Source: an uncultured Collinsella sp.
Lineage (GTDB): Bacteria > Actinomycetota > Coriobacteriia > Coriobacteriales > Coriobacteriaceae
Direction of reading: 5' to 3'
DNA length: 34,177 nucleotides
NCBI GenBank assembly: GCA_900544845.1
Contig: UQWV01000019.1
Coordinates: 1-34,177, forward strand
Shown here: positions 16,040 to 23,480 of the stretch, in pieces
Layout: the number at the start of each line of letters is the position of its first letter
How positions within the stretch are numbered: position 1 is the first letter of the stretch
Program-made: the position numbers and the translations under genes
The notes under the pieces: model-generated
What the model was told of the DNA's origin: nothing
Seen by the model: the letters and a program-made list of their open reading frames with translations, nothing else
The model's database searches: none

Positions 16040-16951
16040 ATGTCTGTCTGCCCGCTGGTCGATTGCCATACCCACACCTCGTTTTCGGACGGACATGCCT
16101 CGTTTGAGGACAACGTTCGCGCCGCTGCTGCGGCCGGCTGCCGCGTCATGGTCTCGACCGACCATCTCACCCTGCCTGCCAGCATGGATGCCAACTGCGA
16201 AGTGCAGGTTACTGAGGGCGACCTGCCGGCACATCGTCTGGCCTTTGAGGACGCCCGCAAACTCGCCGCGCAGATTGCGCCGGAGCTCGAGCTTATCTAT
16301 GGCTTTGAATGCGATTGGTACGAGGGCTGCGAGCCTTTGGTTGAGCGCTGGTCCCAGGACGCCGTCGTACGCCTGGGCAGCGTGCATTGGATTGGCAACC
16401 CAGGCGATATCATGGCCGGTGCCGCGGGTATGGCGGGAACGGAAAACGTCGCTCGCCCCGATACACCCGATTCCCTTTGCGGTTGGATCGACGATGACAC
16501 CGACCTGCACGTTTGGGAAAACCTGGGGGTACGCGGCGTGTGGGAGCGCTACGTCGACGACTGGTGCCGCGCTTGCGAAAGCCCGCTTAACTTTGATGTG
16601 ATGGCTCACCCCGACCTGTTCATGCGCTTTTCGAAGGAAGGCTTTGCGCCCGATTTTGATACGGCACCGTTTTGGGAGCAGATGGCAGAGTGCGCACACG
16701 ATACAGGCCGCCGCGTTGAAGTTTCGACCGCCGCGCCGCGCAAGGGCCTCGACGACTATTACCCCTCGACGGGGCTGTTGCGTTGCTTTGCCCACGCCGA
16801 GGTACCCATCACCTTTGGCTCGGACGCGCACCGCGCCTGCGACATCTGCTGGAATATCCGCGAGGCACAAGCCCACGCCTACGACTGCGGCTACCGAACC
16901 TTCGACATCCCCCACCCCACCGGCGAATGGGAACCCACACCCCTCGACTAG
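16040..16951 (+). CDS. Histidinol-phosphatase, PHP type
   Basis: A 303-residue PHP-domain enzyme. The metal-binding motifs appear in order: DCHTHTSFSDGH (H10, H12), VSTDHLTLP, GFECDWYEG, GSVHWIG, MAHPDLF and FGSDAHRA. This is the HisK type of histidinol-phosphate phosphatase, which removes phosphate from L-histidinol phosphate between HisC and HisD. The his operon in the window has no other histidinol phosphatase, and this gene ends just beyond hisE, pointing the opposite way, which strongly supports the assignment. AAAGGAG sits six bases before the ATG. A palindromic repeat separates it from hisE. Confidence 0.88.
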   Translation: MSVCPLVDCHTHTSFSDGHASFEDNVRAAAAAGCRVMVSTDHLTLPASMDANCEVQVTEGDLPAHRLAFEDARKLAAQIAPELELIYGFECDWYEGCEPLVERWSQDAVVRLGSVHWIGNPGDIMAGAAGMAGTENVARPDTPDSLCGWIDDDTDLHVWENLGVRGVWERYVDDWCRACESPLNFDVMAHPDLFMRFSKEGFAPDFDTAPFWEQMAECAHDTGRRVEVSTAAPRKGLDDYYPSTGLLRCFAHAEVPITFGSDAHRACDICWNIREAQAHAYDCGYRTFDIPHPTGEWEPTPLD

Positions 16952-16963
16952 CCATCCCTTCAT

Positions 16964-17032
16964 AAGTTGCGGTGGAATAGGGATTGTTTTGCCTGATGAA
17001 GCGCTTAAACAGTCCCTATTTCACCGCAACTT
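16964..17032. repeat. Long palindromic repeat, family A copy 2
   Basis: AAGTTGCGGTGGAATAGGGA (16964-16983) pairs with 17013-17032 over 20 positions with a single G-U, and an inner GTTT/AAAC pairing follows. It lies between the convergent histidinol phosphatase and hisE genes. The arms match copy 1 at 10239-10306, while the centre differs. Confidence 0.88.
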
Positions 17033-17071
17033 CCATGACCCCGTTACACCAACAAAGACTGTCCCAAACGA

Positions 17072-17389
17072 CTAGTGGCGGCGGGCGTTGAGTTCGCCGG
17101 CCAGCTCGTCGAGGGTGATGCCGTAGCGCTCGAGCGTCACGAGCAAGTGGTAGACCAGGTCGCCGGCCTCATAGCGAATGTGGTCATGGTCGTTATCCTT
17201 GCAGGCCATGATCACCTCGCTCGCCTCCTCGGCAAGCTTCTTGAGCAGCTCATCCTCGACGTCGGTCAACAGACGCGCGGTATAGCTCTCCTGCGGCGAC
17301 GCGTCGCGACGGCCATGAATCACCTCGGCCAGCCCCGTCAGCGTCTCACCGATATTTCCATCCTGAACATTTGCGGTGCGCACACCCAT
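17072..17389 (-). CDS. hisE: Phosphoribosyl-ATP diphosphatase
   Basis: A 105-residue all-helical MazG-like enzyme for the second step of histidine synthesis (PR-ATP to PR-AMP). The diagnostic helix LLKKLAEEASEVIMACK carries the metal-binding glutamates, and YEAGDLVYHLLVTLERYGI supplies the second metal motif. The length is normal for a free-standing HisE. The ATG at 17389 has AAAGGA seven bases upstream. It is the last gene of the his operon, 46 bases behind hisI; in many bacteria the two are fused. Confidence 0.95.
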   Translation of the reverse strand: MGVRTANVQDGNIGETLTGLAEVIHGRRDASPQESYTARLLTDVEDELLKKLAEEASEVIMACKDNDHDHIRYEAGDLVYHLLVTLERYGITLDELAGELNARRH

Positions 17390-17435
17390 GGTTCAATCCT
17401 TTCTGGTTGGTCAAGCGCCTGGTCGAGCGCCCGCC

Positions 17436-17765
17436 CTACGCGAGTTTTTTAAAGAAGCAGGTACGGTTGCCGGTATGGCAGGCCGGACCCGGCGAGTCGA
17501 CCTTGACCAGCAGCGTATCGCTATCGCAGTCGGCCCAGAGCTCCTTGACCTCTTGCATATTGCCGCTCGTCGCGCCCTTGTTCCAGAGCTCCTGACGGCT
17601 GCGGCTCCAAAACCACGTGGTACCGGTCTTGAGCGTCAACCCCACCGACTCCTCGTTCATCCAGGCAACCATAAGCACCTCGCCGGTGTCATACTGCTGA
17701 ACCACACAAGGAATCAACCCACGGGCGTCGTATTTCAGCTCGGTAGCATTTACCACCTCAGTCAT
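17436..17765 (-). CDS. hisI: Phosphoribosyl-AMP cyclohydrolase
   Basis: A 109-residue HisI, third step of the pathway, opening the purine ring of PR-AMP. Conserved blocks are MVAWMNEESVGLTLKTG, TWFWSRSRQELWNKGATSGN, the metal motif ADCDSD and the zinc cysteines in GPACHTGNRTCF. Two ATG codons stand side by side (17768 and 17765) just behind GGGAGGA; the second gives the better spacing and is chosen, and the difference is one residue. It follows hisF across a 160-base gap that holds a structured element. Confidence 0.94.
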   Translation of the reverse strand: MTEVVNATELKYDARGLIPCVVQQYDTGEVLMVAWMNEESVGLTLKTGTTWFWSRSRQELWNKGATSGNMQEVKELWADCDSDTLLVKVDSPGPACHTGNRTCFFKKLA

Positions 17766-17808
17766 CATTCCTCCCAAGTAATTACCGTGAACATCGCAGG
17801 TCGGCGAG

Positions 17809-17906
17809 GCTTGCCCAGGTGCCGCAGGTTGCCGCGAAAGAGGAGCGACGCGTACTTTGGTACGCGAGCGACGGTTTGAACGGCAAGATGCGGTGCCTGG
17901 ACAAGC
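17809..17906. repeat. Structured element inside the his operon (family C)
   Basis: GCTTGCCCAGGTGCC...TTGCCG (17809-17834) can pair with CGGCAAG...GCCTGGACAAGC (17881-17906) at 21 of 26 positions. A second perfect hairpin, CGCGTAC/GTACGCG (17849-17866), sits inside. It fills most of the gap between hisF and hisI and has no coding signal. Confidence 0.7.
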
Positions 17907-17925
17907 CGCAGCGAAGCCCGCAGCA

Positions 17926-18708
17926 TTAGAAGTCCAACCTCACAGGAATACCCTGCGACGCCATATACTCCTTCACCTGGCGAATGCTGAACGTCCCAAA
18001 GTGAAAGACGCTTGCCGCCAGTACGGCGTCGGCTTCGCCCTCGATCACACCCTCAGCAAAATGCTCGAGCGTGCCCACGCCGCCGCTCGCGATGACGGGA
18101 ATCGGCACCGCGCGCGCCACGGCGCGGGTGAGCGCCAGGTCAAAGCCGGCCTTGGTGCCGTCGCGGTCCATACTGGTGAGCAAGATCTCGCCGGCGCCGC
18201 GACGGGCCGCCTCCTCGGCCCACGCCACCGCGTCGATACCCATGGCGTTGCGGCCGCCTGCGGTAAAGACCTCCCACTTGTCGGCACCAGATGCGCCGGG
18301 CAAACCGACGCGCTTGGCATCGATCGCCACGACCACGGCCTGGCTGCCAAACGCCGCGGCAGCCTGGCTAATCAACGACGGATCGCGCACGGCGGCAGAG
18401 TTAAGCGACACCTTGTCGGCGCCGGCTGCAACCATGGTGCGCATGCCCGCCAGGTCGCGAAAGCCGCCGCCCACGGTATAGGGAATAGCGAGCTCCTCGG
18501 CCGCATGCGCCGCCATCTCGATGGTCGTCGCGCGGTTGTCGCTCGTGGCGGTAATGTCCAGGAAGACAACCTCGTCCGCACCCTCGCGGTCGTAGGCGCG
18601 GGCTAGCTCCACCGGGTCGCCCGCATCGCGCAGGCTCACAAAGTTGACGCCCTTGACCACGCGGCCGTCCTTGACGTCCAAGCAGGGAATCACGCGTTTG
18701 GTAAGCAT
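17926..18708 (-). CDS. hisF: Imidazole glycerol phosphate synthase, cyclase subunit
   Basis: A 260-residue (beta/alpha)8 barrel. It starts MLTKRVIPCLDVKDGRVVKGVNF, with the catalytic aspartate in the LDVK strand, and has the second catalytic aspartate in TSMDRDGTKAGFDL. Phosphate-binding glycine motifs are at GGGFRDLAGM and ASGGVGTLEHF. With HisH it converts PRFAR to imidazole glycerol phosphate and AICAR. The stop of hisA lies three bases before its start, so the pair is tightly coupled. Confidence 0.97.
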   Translation of the reverse strand: MLTKRVIPCLDVKDGRVVKGVNFVSLRDAGDPVELARAYDREGADEVVFLDITATSDNRATTIEMAAHAAEELAIPYTVGGGFRDLAGMRTMVAAGADKVSLNSAAVRDPSLISQAAAAFGSQAVVVAIDAKRVGLPGASGADKWEVFTAGGRNAMGIDAVAWAEEAARRGAGEILLTSMDRDGTKAGFDLALTRAVARAVPIPVIASGGVGTLEHFAEGVIEGEADAVLAASVFHFGTFSIRQVKEYMASQGIPVRLDF

Positions 18709-18711
18709 GGG

Positions 18712-19455
18712 CTACTCCTCCCCTCGGGCGGCGGCTAGCGCCTGGGCCAGCGTAAAGTTGCCCTCGTAGAGCGCACGGCCGGTAATGGCGCCCTCAATAG
18801 CATCCTCACCCACCGCGGCCAGTGCGCGGATATCGTCGAGCGTCGAGATACCACCCGAAGCCACGACGGGAAAGCCCGCGACCTCGGCCACATGACGATA
18901 CGCCGCCACATCGATGCCCGTCTGCATGCCATCGCGCGCGATGTCGGTATACACCAGATGCTTAAAGCCCAGCTCGGAAAGCTGCGCCACGGCATCGTCG
19001 AGTGCCACGCCCGCGCCGTCGCGCCAGCCGTTCACCTTGACCTGGCCGTCGCGTGCGGCAATATCTGCCACCAACAGCTCGCCAAAGCCTTGGGCCGCCA
19101 CCTCGGCAAAACCCGGCTCGGTCACGAGCACCGTGCCTAGTGCGATGCGGCGCGCACCGTAGCCGGCCAACTCGTCGATGCGCGCGAGCGAGCGGACGCC
19201 GCCGCCCACGTCCACGGACAGACCGTTGACGCCGCAGATGGCCTTAATCGCCGCCGAGTTGGCAGCGCATGTGTCCTCGTCCTCGCCAAAGGCAGCGGAC
19301 AGGTCGACGACGTGCACCCAGCTTGCGCCCTGCTCGGCAAACGAGCGAGCAACGGCCACGGGGTCGTCGGAATATACCTTGCAGCGACTCCGGTCGCCGC
19401 GCTCCAGGCGCACGACCTTGCCGCCGATCAGATCGATTGCGGGAAACAGGATCAT
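18712..19455 (-). CDS. hisA: ProFAR isomerase
   Basis: A 247-residue barrel paralogous to HisF. It begins MILFPAIDLIGGKVVRLERGD with the catalytic aspartate in AIDL, and the second aspartate is in YTDIARDGMQTGIDV. Phosphate loops are GGGVRSLARI and ASGGISTLDDI. It carries out the Amadori-type isomerisation of ProFAR to PRFAR. In some actinobacteria HisA (PriA) also serves tryptophan synthesis; this cannot be decided here because trp genes are not in view. Its ATG overlaps the hisH stop by four bases (ATGA). Confidence 0.95.
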   Translation of the reverse strand: MILFPAIDLIGGKVVRLERGDRSRCKVYSDDPVAVARSFAEQGASWVHVVDLSAAFGEDEDTCAANSAAIKAICGVNGLSVDVGGGVRSLARIDELAGYGARRIALGTVLVTEPGFAEVAAQGFGELLVADIAARDGQVKVNGWRDGAGVALDDAVAQLSELGFKHLVYTDIARDGMQTGIDVAAYRHVAEVAGFPVVASGGISTLDDIRALAAVGEDAIEGAITGRALYEGNFTLAQALAAARGEE

Positions 19456-20153
19456 CGGCCGGCCTCCTCGACGATGTTGACGAAGTTCTTAAGGATGCGC
19501 TGACCCAGCGCGGAGGATTTCTCGGGATGGAACTGGCAACCCCACACGTTGCCATGGCGCACGATGCACGGGAAGCTCCGCGTATAGTGCGTGCGCGCCA
19601 GCACATCGGCGGCATCGGAATCGTCGGCCACCGCGTAGCTGTGGGTGAAGTACATGTTGGCACCCTCGGCAAAACCAGTAAGCAGCGGATCGGCCGCACC
19701 GGCGGGCGTCATGTGCACCTGGTCCCAGCCCACGTGCGGCACCTTCAGGCGGCTCGACTCCAGGCGCGTGCACGAACCGCGCATAATACCCAGGCCATCG
19801 ACCCAGAGGGCACCGGCCCGCTCGGAGGCGTTGCCGTCGGCGACCGCGCTCTCGCTCGCAGGAACGCCCTCGTTGCCGCGCTCAAAAAACAACTGAAGGC
19901 CCAGGCAGATGCCGAGCAACGGAGTTCCGGCGGCAACGGCGTCGAGCACCGCGTCCGCCTCGCCGCCCTCGCGCATAAAGGCGACCGCGTCGTAAAACGC
20001 GCCCACGCCCGGGATGACCAGGCCGTCGGCGTTGCGGATCTGCTCCGGATCGTCCGACGTGCAGGCGGCGGCACCGGCGCGCGCAAGCCCGCGCGCAACG
20101 CTCGACAAGTTGCCCTTGTGGTAGTCGACCACCACGATCTTCGGTTCGCCCAC
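19452..20153 (-). CDS. hisH: Imidazole glycerol phosphate synthase, glutamine amidotransferase subunit
   Basis: A 233-residue class-I glutamine amidotransferase. The nucleophile cysteine is in LLGICLGLQLF, the oxyanion region is PGVGAFYDAV, and the catalytic His-Glu pair is in CQFHPEKSS. It supplies ammonia to HisF. The start is a GTG at 20153 behind GGAGG with six-base spacing. A loop rich in Ala/Glu/Ser (about residues 95-115, SESAVADGNASERAG) looks like an insertion relative to compact HisH proteins. An 80-base gap with a hairpin separates it from hisB. Confidence 0.95.
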   Translation of the reverse strand: MGEPKIVVVDYHKGNLSSVARGLARAGAAACTSDDPEQIRNADGLVIPGVGAFYDAVAFMREGGEADAVLDAVAAGTPLLGICLGLQLFFERGNEGVPASESAVADGNASERAGALWVDGLGIMRGSCTRLESSRLKVPHVGWDQVHMTPAGAADPLLTGFAEGANMYFTHSYAVADDSDAADVLARTHYTRSFPCIVRHGNVWGCQFHPEKSSALGQRILKNFVNIVEEAGR

Positions 20154-20180
20154 GCGACCCCTCCCTTATCTCATCATCCA

Positions 20181-20219
20181 AAACCACCACAAAGGAGACA
20201 GGCACCTCTGTGGTGGTTT
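20181..20219. repeat. Hairpin between hisB and hisH (family D)
   Basis: AAACCACCACA (20181-20191) and TGTGGTGGTTT (20209-20219) pair perfectly over 11 bp. Inside are GGAGACAGGCACC and an AGG/CCT inner pairing. On the minus strand the arm ends in TTTT, so it may act as a weak or partial terminator inside the operon. Confidence 0.7.
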
Positions 20220-20233
20220 GTGCGATCCGTCAG

Positions 20234-20821
20234 CTACAGCGAGCCCTTGGTGCTGGGGATGCCCTGTACGCGGGGGTCCAGCTCGCAGGCGTGGCGCATC
20301 GTGCGGCCCACGGCCTTAAAGGCGGCCTCGATAATGTGATGCGAGTTGCCACCCGCCAGCTCGCGCACGTGCAGTGTGAGCTTGGCATCGCGTGCAAAGG
20401 CATAAAAGAACTCGACGGCCAGCTCGGTATCGAACGTGCCCACGCGCTCGGTCGGCACGGGCAGCTCGCAATAAGCCTGGCCACGGCCCGAGATGTCCAC
20501 GGCAGCCATCACGAGCGTCTCGTCCATGGCGATCGCCGCATCGGAAAAGCGCGTGATGCCCGCCTTGTCGCCCAGCGCCTGGCAAAACGCCTCGCCCAGC
20601 ACAATGCCCGTATCCTCGACAGTGTGGTGAGCATCGACCTCAACGTCGCCCACCGCATGTACCGTCAGATCGAACAGGCCGTGGCGGCCAAAGGCGTTGA
20701 GCATGTGATCGAAAAACGGCACGCCGGTCGAGATATCACACACGCCGCTTCCGTCCAGGTCGAGCTTTACGACAATATCGGTCTCGCCCGTCTTGCGGGT
20801 CACCTCGGCATAACGGTCCAT
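20234..20821 (-). CDS. hisB: Imidazoleglycerol-phosphate dehydratase
   Basis: A 195-residue monofunctional HisB, dehydrating imidazole glycerol phosphate to imidazole acetol phosphate. The two pseudo-symmetric metal motifs are present: DAHHTVEDTGIVLGEA and SHHIIEAAFKAVGRTMRHA, together with GVPFFDHMLNAFGRHG and the C-terminal STKGSL. It has no histidinol phosphatase domain, which matches the separate PHP-type phosphatase at 16040-16951. It starts directly against the hisC stop. Confidence 0.97.
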   Translation of the reverse strand: MDRYAEVTRKTGETDIVVKLDLDGSGVCDISTGVPFFDHMLNAFGRHGLFDLTVHAVGDVEVDAHHTVEDTGIVLGEAFCQALGDKAGITRFSDAAIAMDETLVMAAVDISGRGQAYCELPVPTERVGTFDTELAVEFFYAFARDAKLTLHVRELAGGNSHHIIEAAFKAVGRTMRHACELDPRVQGIPSTKGSL

Positions 20822-21937
20822 CTACATCTCCTCCTTCACCAGCGCGGCAAACGCAGCCAGCACCTCGTCGTTTTCTTGCGGCGTGCCCACGGTGATGCGC
20901 AGACAGTCCGCGAGACCCGGCGCGTAGCTAAAGTCGCGCACCAGAATGGAATACTCGTCGCGCAGACGCTCGCGCACACGCGTGGCATGCGGCGTACGCA
21001 CGAGCACAAAGTTCGCCGAGCTCGGCCATGCCTCCACGGGCATGCCCTCGGCGGCCATCGCACGCAGCGCTGCAAGTTCGCGATCGCGCTCAGCCGCGAC
21101 CTGAGCCACCACGGGCGCGTACGCATCGCGGGCACGCACGCAGGCGAGCGCCGCCGCCTGGCTCAGCACGTTAACCGAGTAGATCTGGCGAATCGCCGCG
21201 AACACGTCAATAACCTCGGGCGCTGCGATCACATAGCCCAGGCGCGCGCCGGCAGCGCCAAACGCCTTGGACAGCGTGTGCAGAATCACCAGGTTGGGAT
21301 GCTCGGCGATGAGCGCCTGCGCCGTCGTGGCAGCGCCAAACGAATCATCGGCAAACTCAACATAGGCCTCGTCGACCATCACCATGCCAGGGCACGCGTC
21401 GCACAGCGCCGCGACAAAATCGAGCGGAGCCACGTCGCACGTGGGATTGTTGGGCGAGGTGACGATCGCCAGGTTGCACTCGGGTGCCGCCGCGAGCACA
21501 GCGGCCTGGTCGAGCTCGAAGGTCGCCGGGTCGCGCCACACGTCGCGCACCTCGGTCTGGCATAGCGAGGCAAAAAACGCGTATTCGCTAAAGCACGGCG
21601 GGCAGTTGAGAAGCGTGCGGCCCGCGCCGCCAAACGCCAGCAGATAGTTATAGAGCAGCTCATCGCCGCCGTTGCCCACGCAAATGTTCTCGCGTGCCAC
21701 GCTATGCCAAGCAGCAAGCTCATCGCGCAGGTCGTTGGACATGGGATCGGGGTAGCGGTTGAGCGGTATGGCAGCCAGGGCGGCGTCGACCGCCTCGCGC
21801 ACGCCGGCCGGCACGGGATAGGTGTTCTCGTTGGCCGAAAGGTTGATGCGCGTGGGCGTAAAGTTGGGATCGTAGGGCTCAATGCCGGCCAAGTAGGGCT
21901 GGACGAGCTCCTTCATGCGCGGCGTGAGTTCGGCCAT
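20822..21937 (-). CDS. hisC: Histidinol-phosphate aminotransferase
   Basis: A 371-residue fold-type-I PLP enzyme. Marks include INLSANENTYPVP, GNGGDELLYNYLLAF, VTSPNNPTCDV, the aspartate motif VMVDEAYVEFA and the Schiff-base lysine in LHTLSKAFGAAGARLGY. A C-terminal arginine in CLRITVGTPQEND contacts the carboxylate. It transaminates imidazole acetol phosphate with glutamate. The open frame runs into hisD, but the ATG at 21937 (MAELTPRMKEL) has GAGGAGG upstream, inside the last codons of hisD, so the two are coupled. Confidence 0.96.
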   Translation of the reverse strand: MAELTPRMKELVQPYLAGIEPYDPNFTPTRINLSANENTYPVPAGVREAVDAALAAIPLNRYPDPMSNDLRDELAAWHSVARENICVGNGGDELLYNYLLAFGGAGRTLLNCPPCFSEYAFFASLCQTEVRDVWRDPATFELDQAAVLAAAPECNLAIVTSPNNPTCDVAPLDFVAALCDACPGMVMVDEAYVEFADDSFGAATTAQALIAEHPNLVILHTLSKAFGAAGARLGYVIAAPEVIDVFAAIRQIYSVNVLSQAAALACVRARDAYAPVVAQVAAERDRELAALRAMAAEGMPVEAWPSSANFVLVRTPHATRVRERLRDEYSILVRDFSYAPGLADCLRITVGTPQENDEVLAAFAALVKEEM

Positions 21938-21938
21938 G

Positions 21939-23375
21939 TTAGGCCTCCTCGCCAGTCGGACCAGCGCCATCCGCACTTGCAGCCACCAGGTCCACACCCT
22001 CGGCAACCGTCGCCACGGCGTCGCCCGGCCAGGCGACCTTGGTCAGATCGGCCGCGGCCAGCGACGCGGCGCTCACGGCATCCTCGCCCTGCTCCAGCAC
22101 GCGGCGGCGCAGAGCGGCCGAAAGCGCGTGCGCCCACAGGCCCTCGGCCTCGGCCAGGCGCTGCGTAGCGGGAGCGTCCGAGAGCAGGCCCTCGGGTGTA
22201 TAGCAAATGACACTCGAGCGCTTGACGAACTCCTCCACCGAAAGCGGGTTGGAGAACATGGCCGTGCCGCCGGTCGGCAGCGTGTGGTTGGGGCCGGCAA
22301 CATAATCGCCGAGCGGCTCGGAGCTCCAAGCGCCCACAAAGATGGCGCCGGCGTTGCGAATGCCGCCGAGCAGGCCCATCGCATCCTTGCAGTGCAGCTC
22401 CAGGTGCTCGGGCGCCACGGTGTTCACCGCCTCGACGGCGGCAGCCATATCGGCGGCCACCACGATGGTGCCCTCATTGTCGAGCGAGGCACGCGTGATC
22501 TCGGCACGCGGCGACTGCGCGACCAGGATATCGATGCCGGCCTCGACCTCGCGCGCAAACTGCTCATCGCAGGTCACCAGATAGCAGGCTGCCAGCGGAT
22601 CGTGCTCGGCCTGAGCCATCAGGTCGGCCGCGACCACCATAGGCTTGGCCGTGGCATCGGCCAGCACGCAGACCTCGGAGGGACCGGCGACCATGTCGAT
22701 ACCCACGTCGCCCGAGACAATCTGCTTGGCAGCGGCGACAAAGGCGTTGCCCGGGCCGGTGATTTTGTCGACGCGCGGAATGGTCTCGGTACCGTACGCC
22801 AGTGCGGCCACGGCCTGGGCGCCGCCCACCATATAGATCTCGTCCACGCCGCCGAGTTTAGCGGCCGCGAGCGTATACGGGCTAATCAGTCCATCCTTTT
22901 GCGGCGGGGTCACCATAACCACGCGTTTGACGCCGGCCACCTTGGCGGGAATGGCGTTCATAAGCACGGTGGAAGGGTACTGCGCGCGACCGCCCGGCAC
23001 ATAGATGCCGGCCGCCGCGAGCGGGGTCACCTTAACGCCGAGCATGGTGCCGTCCGCACGCGTGGTAAACCAGCTCTGCTCGACCTCGCGCTGGTGGAAC
23101 TCGCGAATCTGGCGTGCAGCCTTTTCGAGCGCCGCGACAAAGGCGGGATCAAGGCCTTCGAGCGCGGCATCGATCTGCTCTTGCGGCAAACGGAAGCTCT
23201 GCAGTTCAACGCCGTCAAAACGCTGACAGTAGTCGCGCACCGCGGCATCGCCATTGGCGCGCACGTTGGCCACGATATCGCGGGCGGCATCGACGATGTT
23301 TTGCGGCAGCACGCCCTTGCGGTTGAGCTGGTTGGTAACGAGGCGCTCACCGGGAGCAAGCTTGATGGTCTTCAT
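21939..23375 (-). CDS. hisD: Histidinol dehydrogenase
   Basis: A 478-residue HisD, oxidising L-histidinol to histidine in two NAD-dependent steps. Conserved segments are PGGRAQYPSTVLMNAIPAKVAG, KITGPGNAFVAAAKQ, DMVAGPSEVCVLAD, AQAEHDPLA, the active-site glutamate-histidine region NTVAPEHLELH and DYVAGPNHTLPTGGTAMFSN. The C-terminus carries about 50 residues beyond the usual ~430 (Ala/Val-rich, TVAEGVDLVAASADGAGPTGEEA). It is the second gene of the operon, 105 bases behind hisZG. Confidence 0.96.
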   Translation of the reverse strand: MKTIKLAPGERLVTNQLNRKGVLPQNIVDAARDIVANVRANGDAAVRDYCQRFDGVELQSFRLPQEQIDAALEGLDPAFVAALEKAARQIREFHQREVEQSWFTTRADGTMLGVKVTPLAAAGIYVPGGRAQYPSTVLMNAIPAKVAGVKRVVMVTPPQKDGLISPYTLAAAKLGGVDEIYMVGGAQAVAALAYGTETIPRVDKITGPGNAFVAAAKQIVSGDVGIDMVAGPSEVCVLADATAKPMVVAADLMAQAEHDPLAACYLVTCDEQFAREVEAGIDILVAQSPRAEITRASLDNEGTIVVAADMAAAVEAVNTVAPEHLELHCKDAMGLLGGIRNAGAIFVGAWSSEPLGDYVAGPNHTLPTGGTAMFSNPLSVEEFVKRSSVICYTPEGLLSDAPATQRLAEAEGLWAHALSAALRRRVLEQGEDAVSAASLAAADLTKVAWPGDAVATVAEGVDLVAASADGAGPTGEEA

Positions 23376-23480
23376 TTCGGTATCCCCTATCGGTCGAGGT
23401 TGTGTTCGAAAAACGAGAGGCCGGACGGCGGCGCCAGTCGGCCCGCAGCCCGGACGTTGGGGCGCCCGTGAGTGCTCGCG

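Noticed and set aside
20210..23471. Two long plus-strand open frames opposite hisB, hisC and hisD
   Set aside because: They mirror known his genes in the opposite direction and show no protein family signature.
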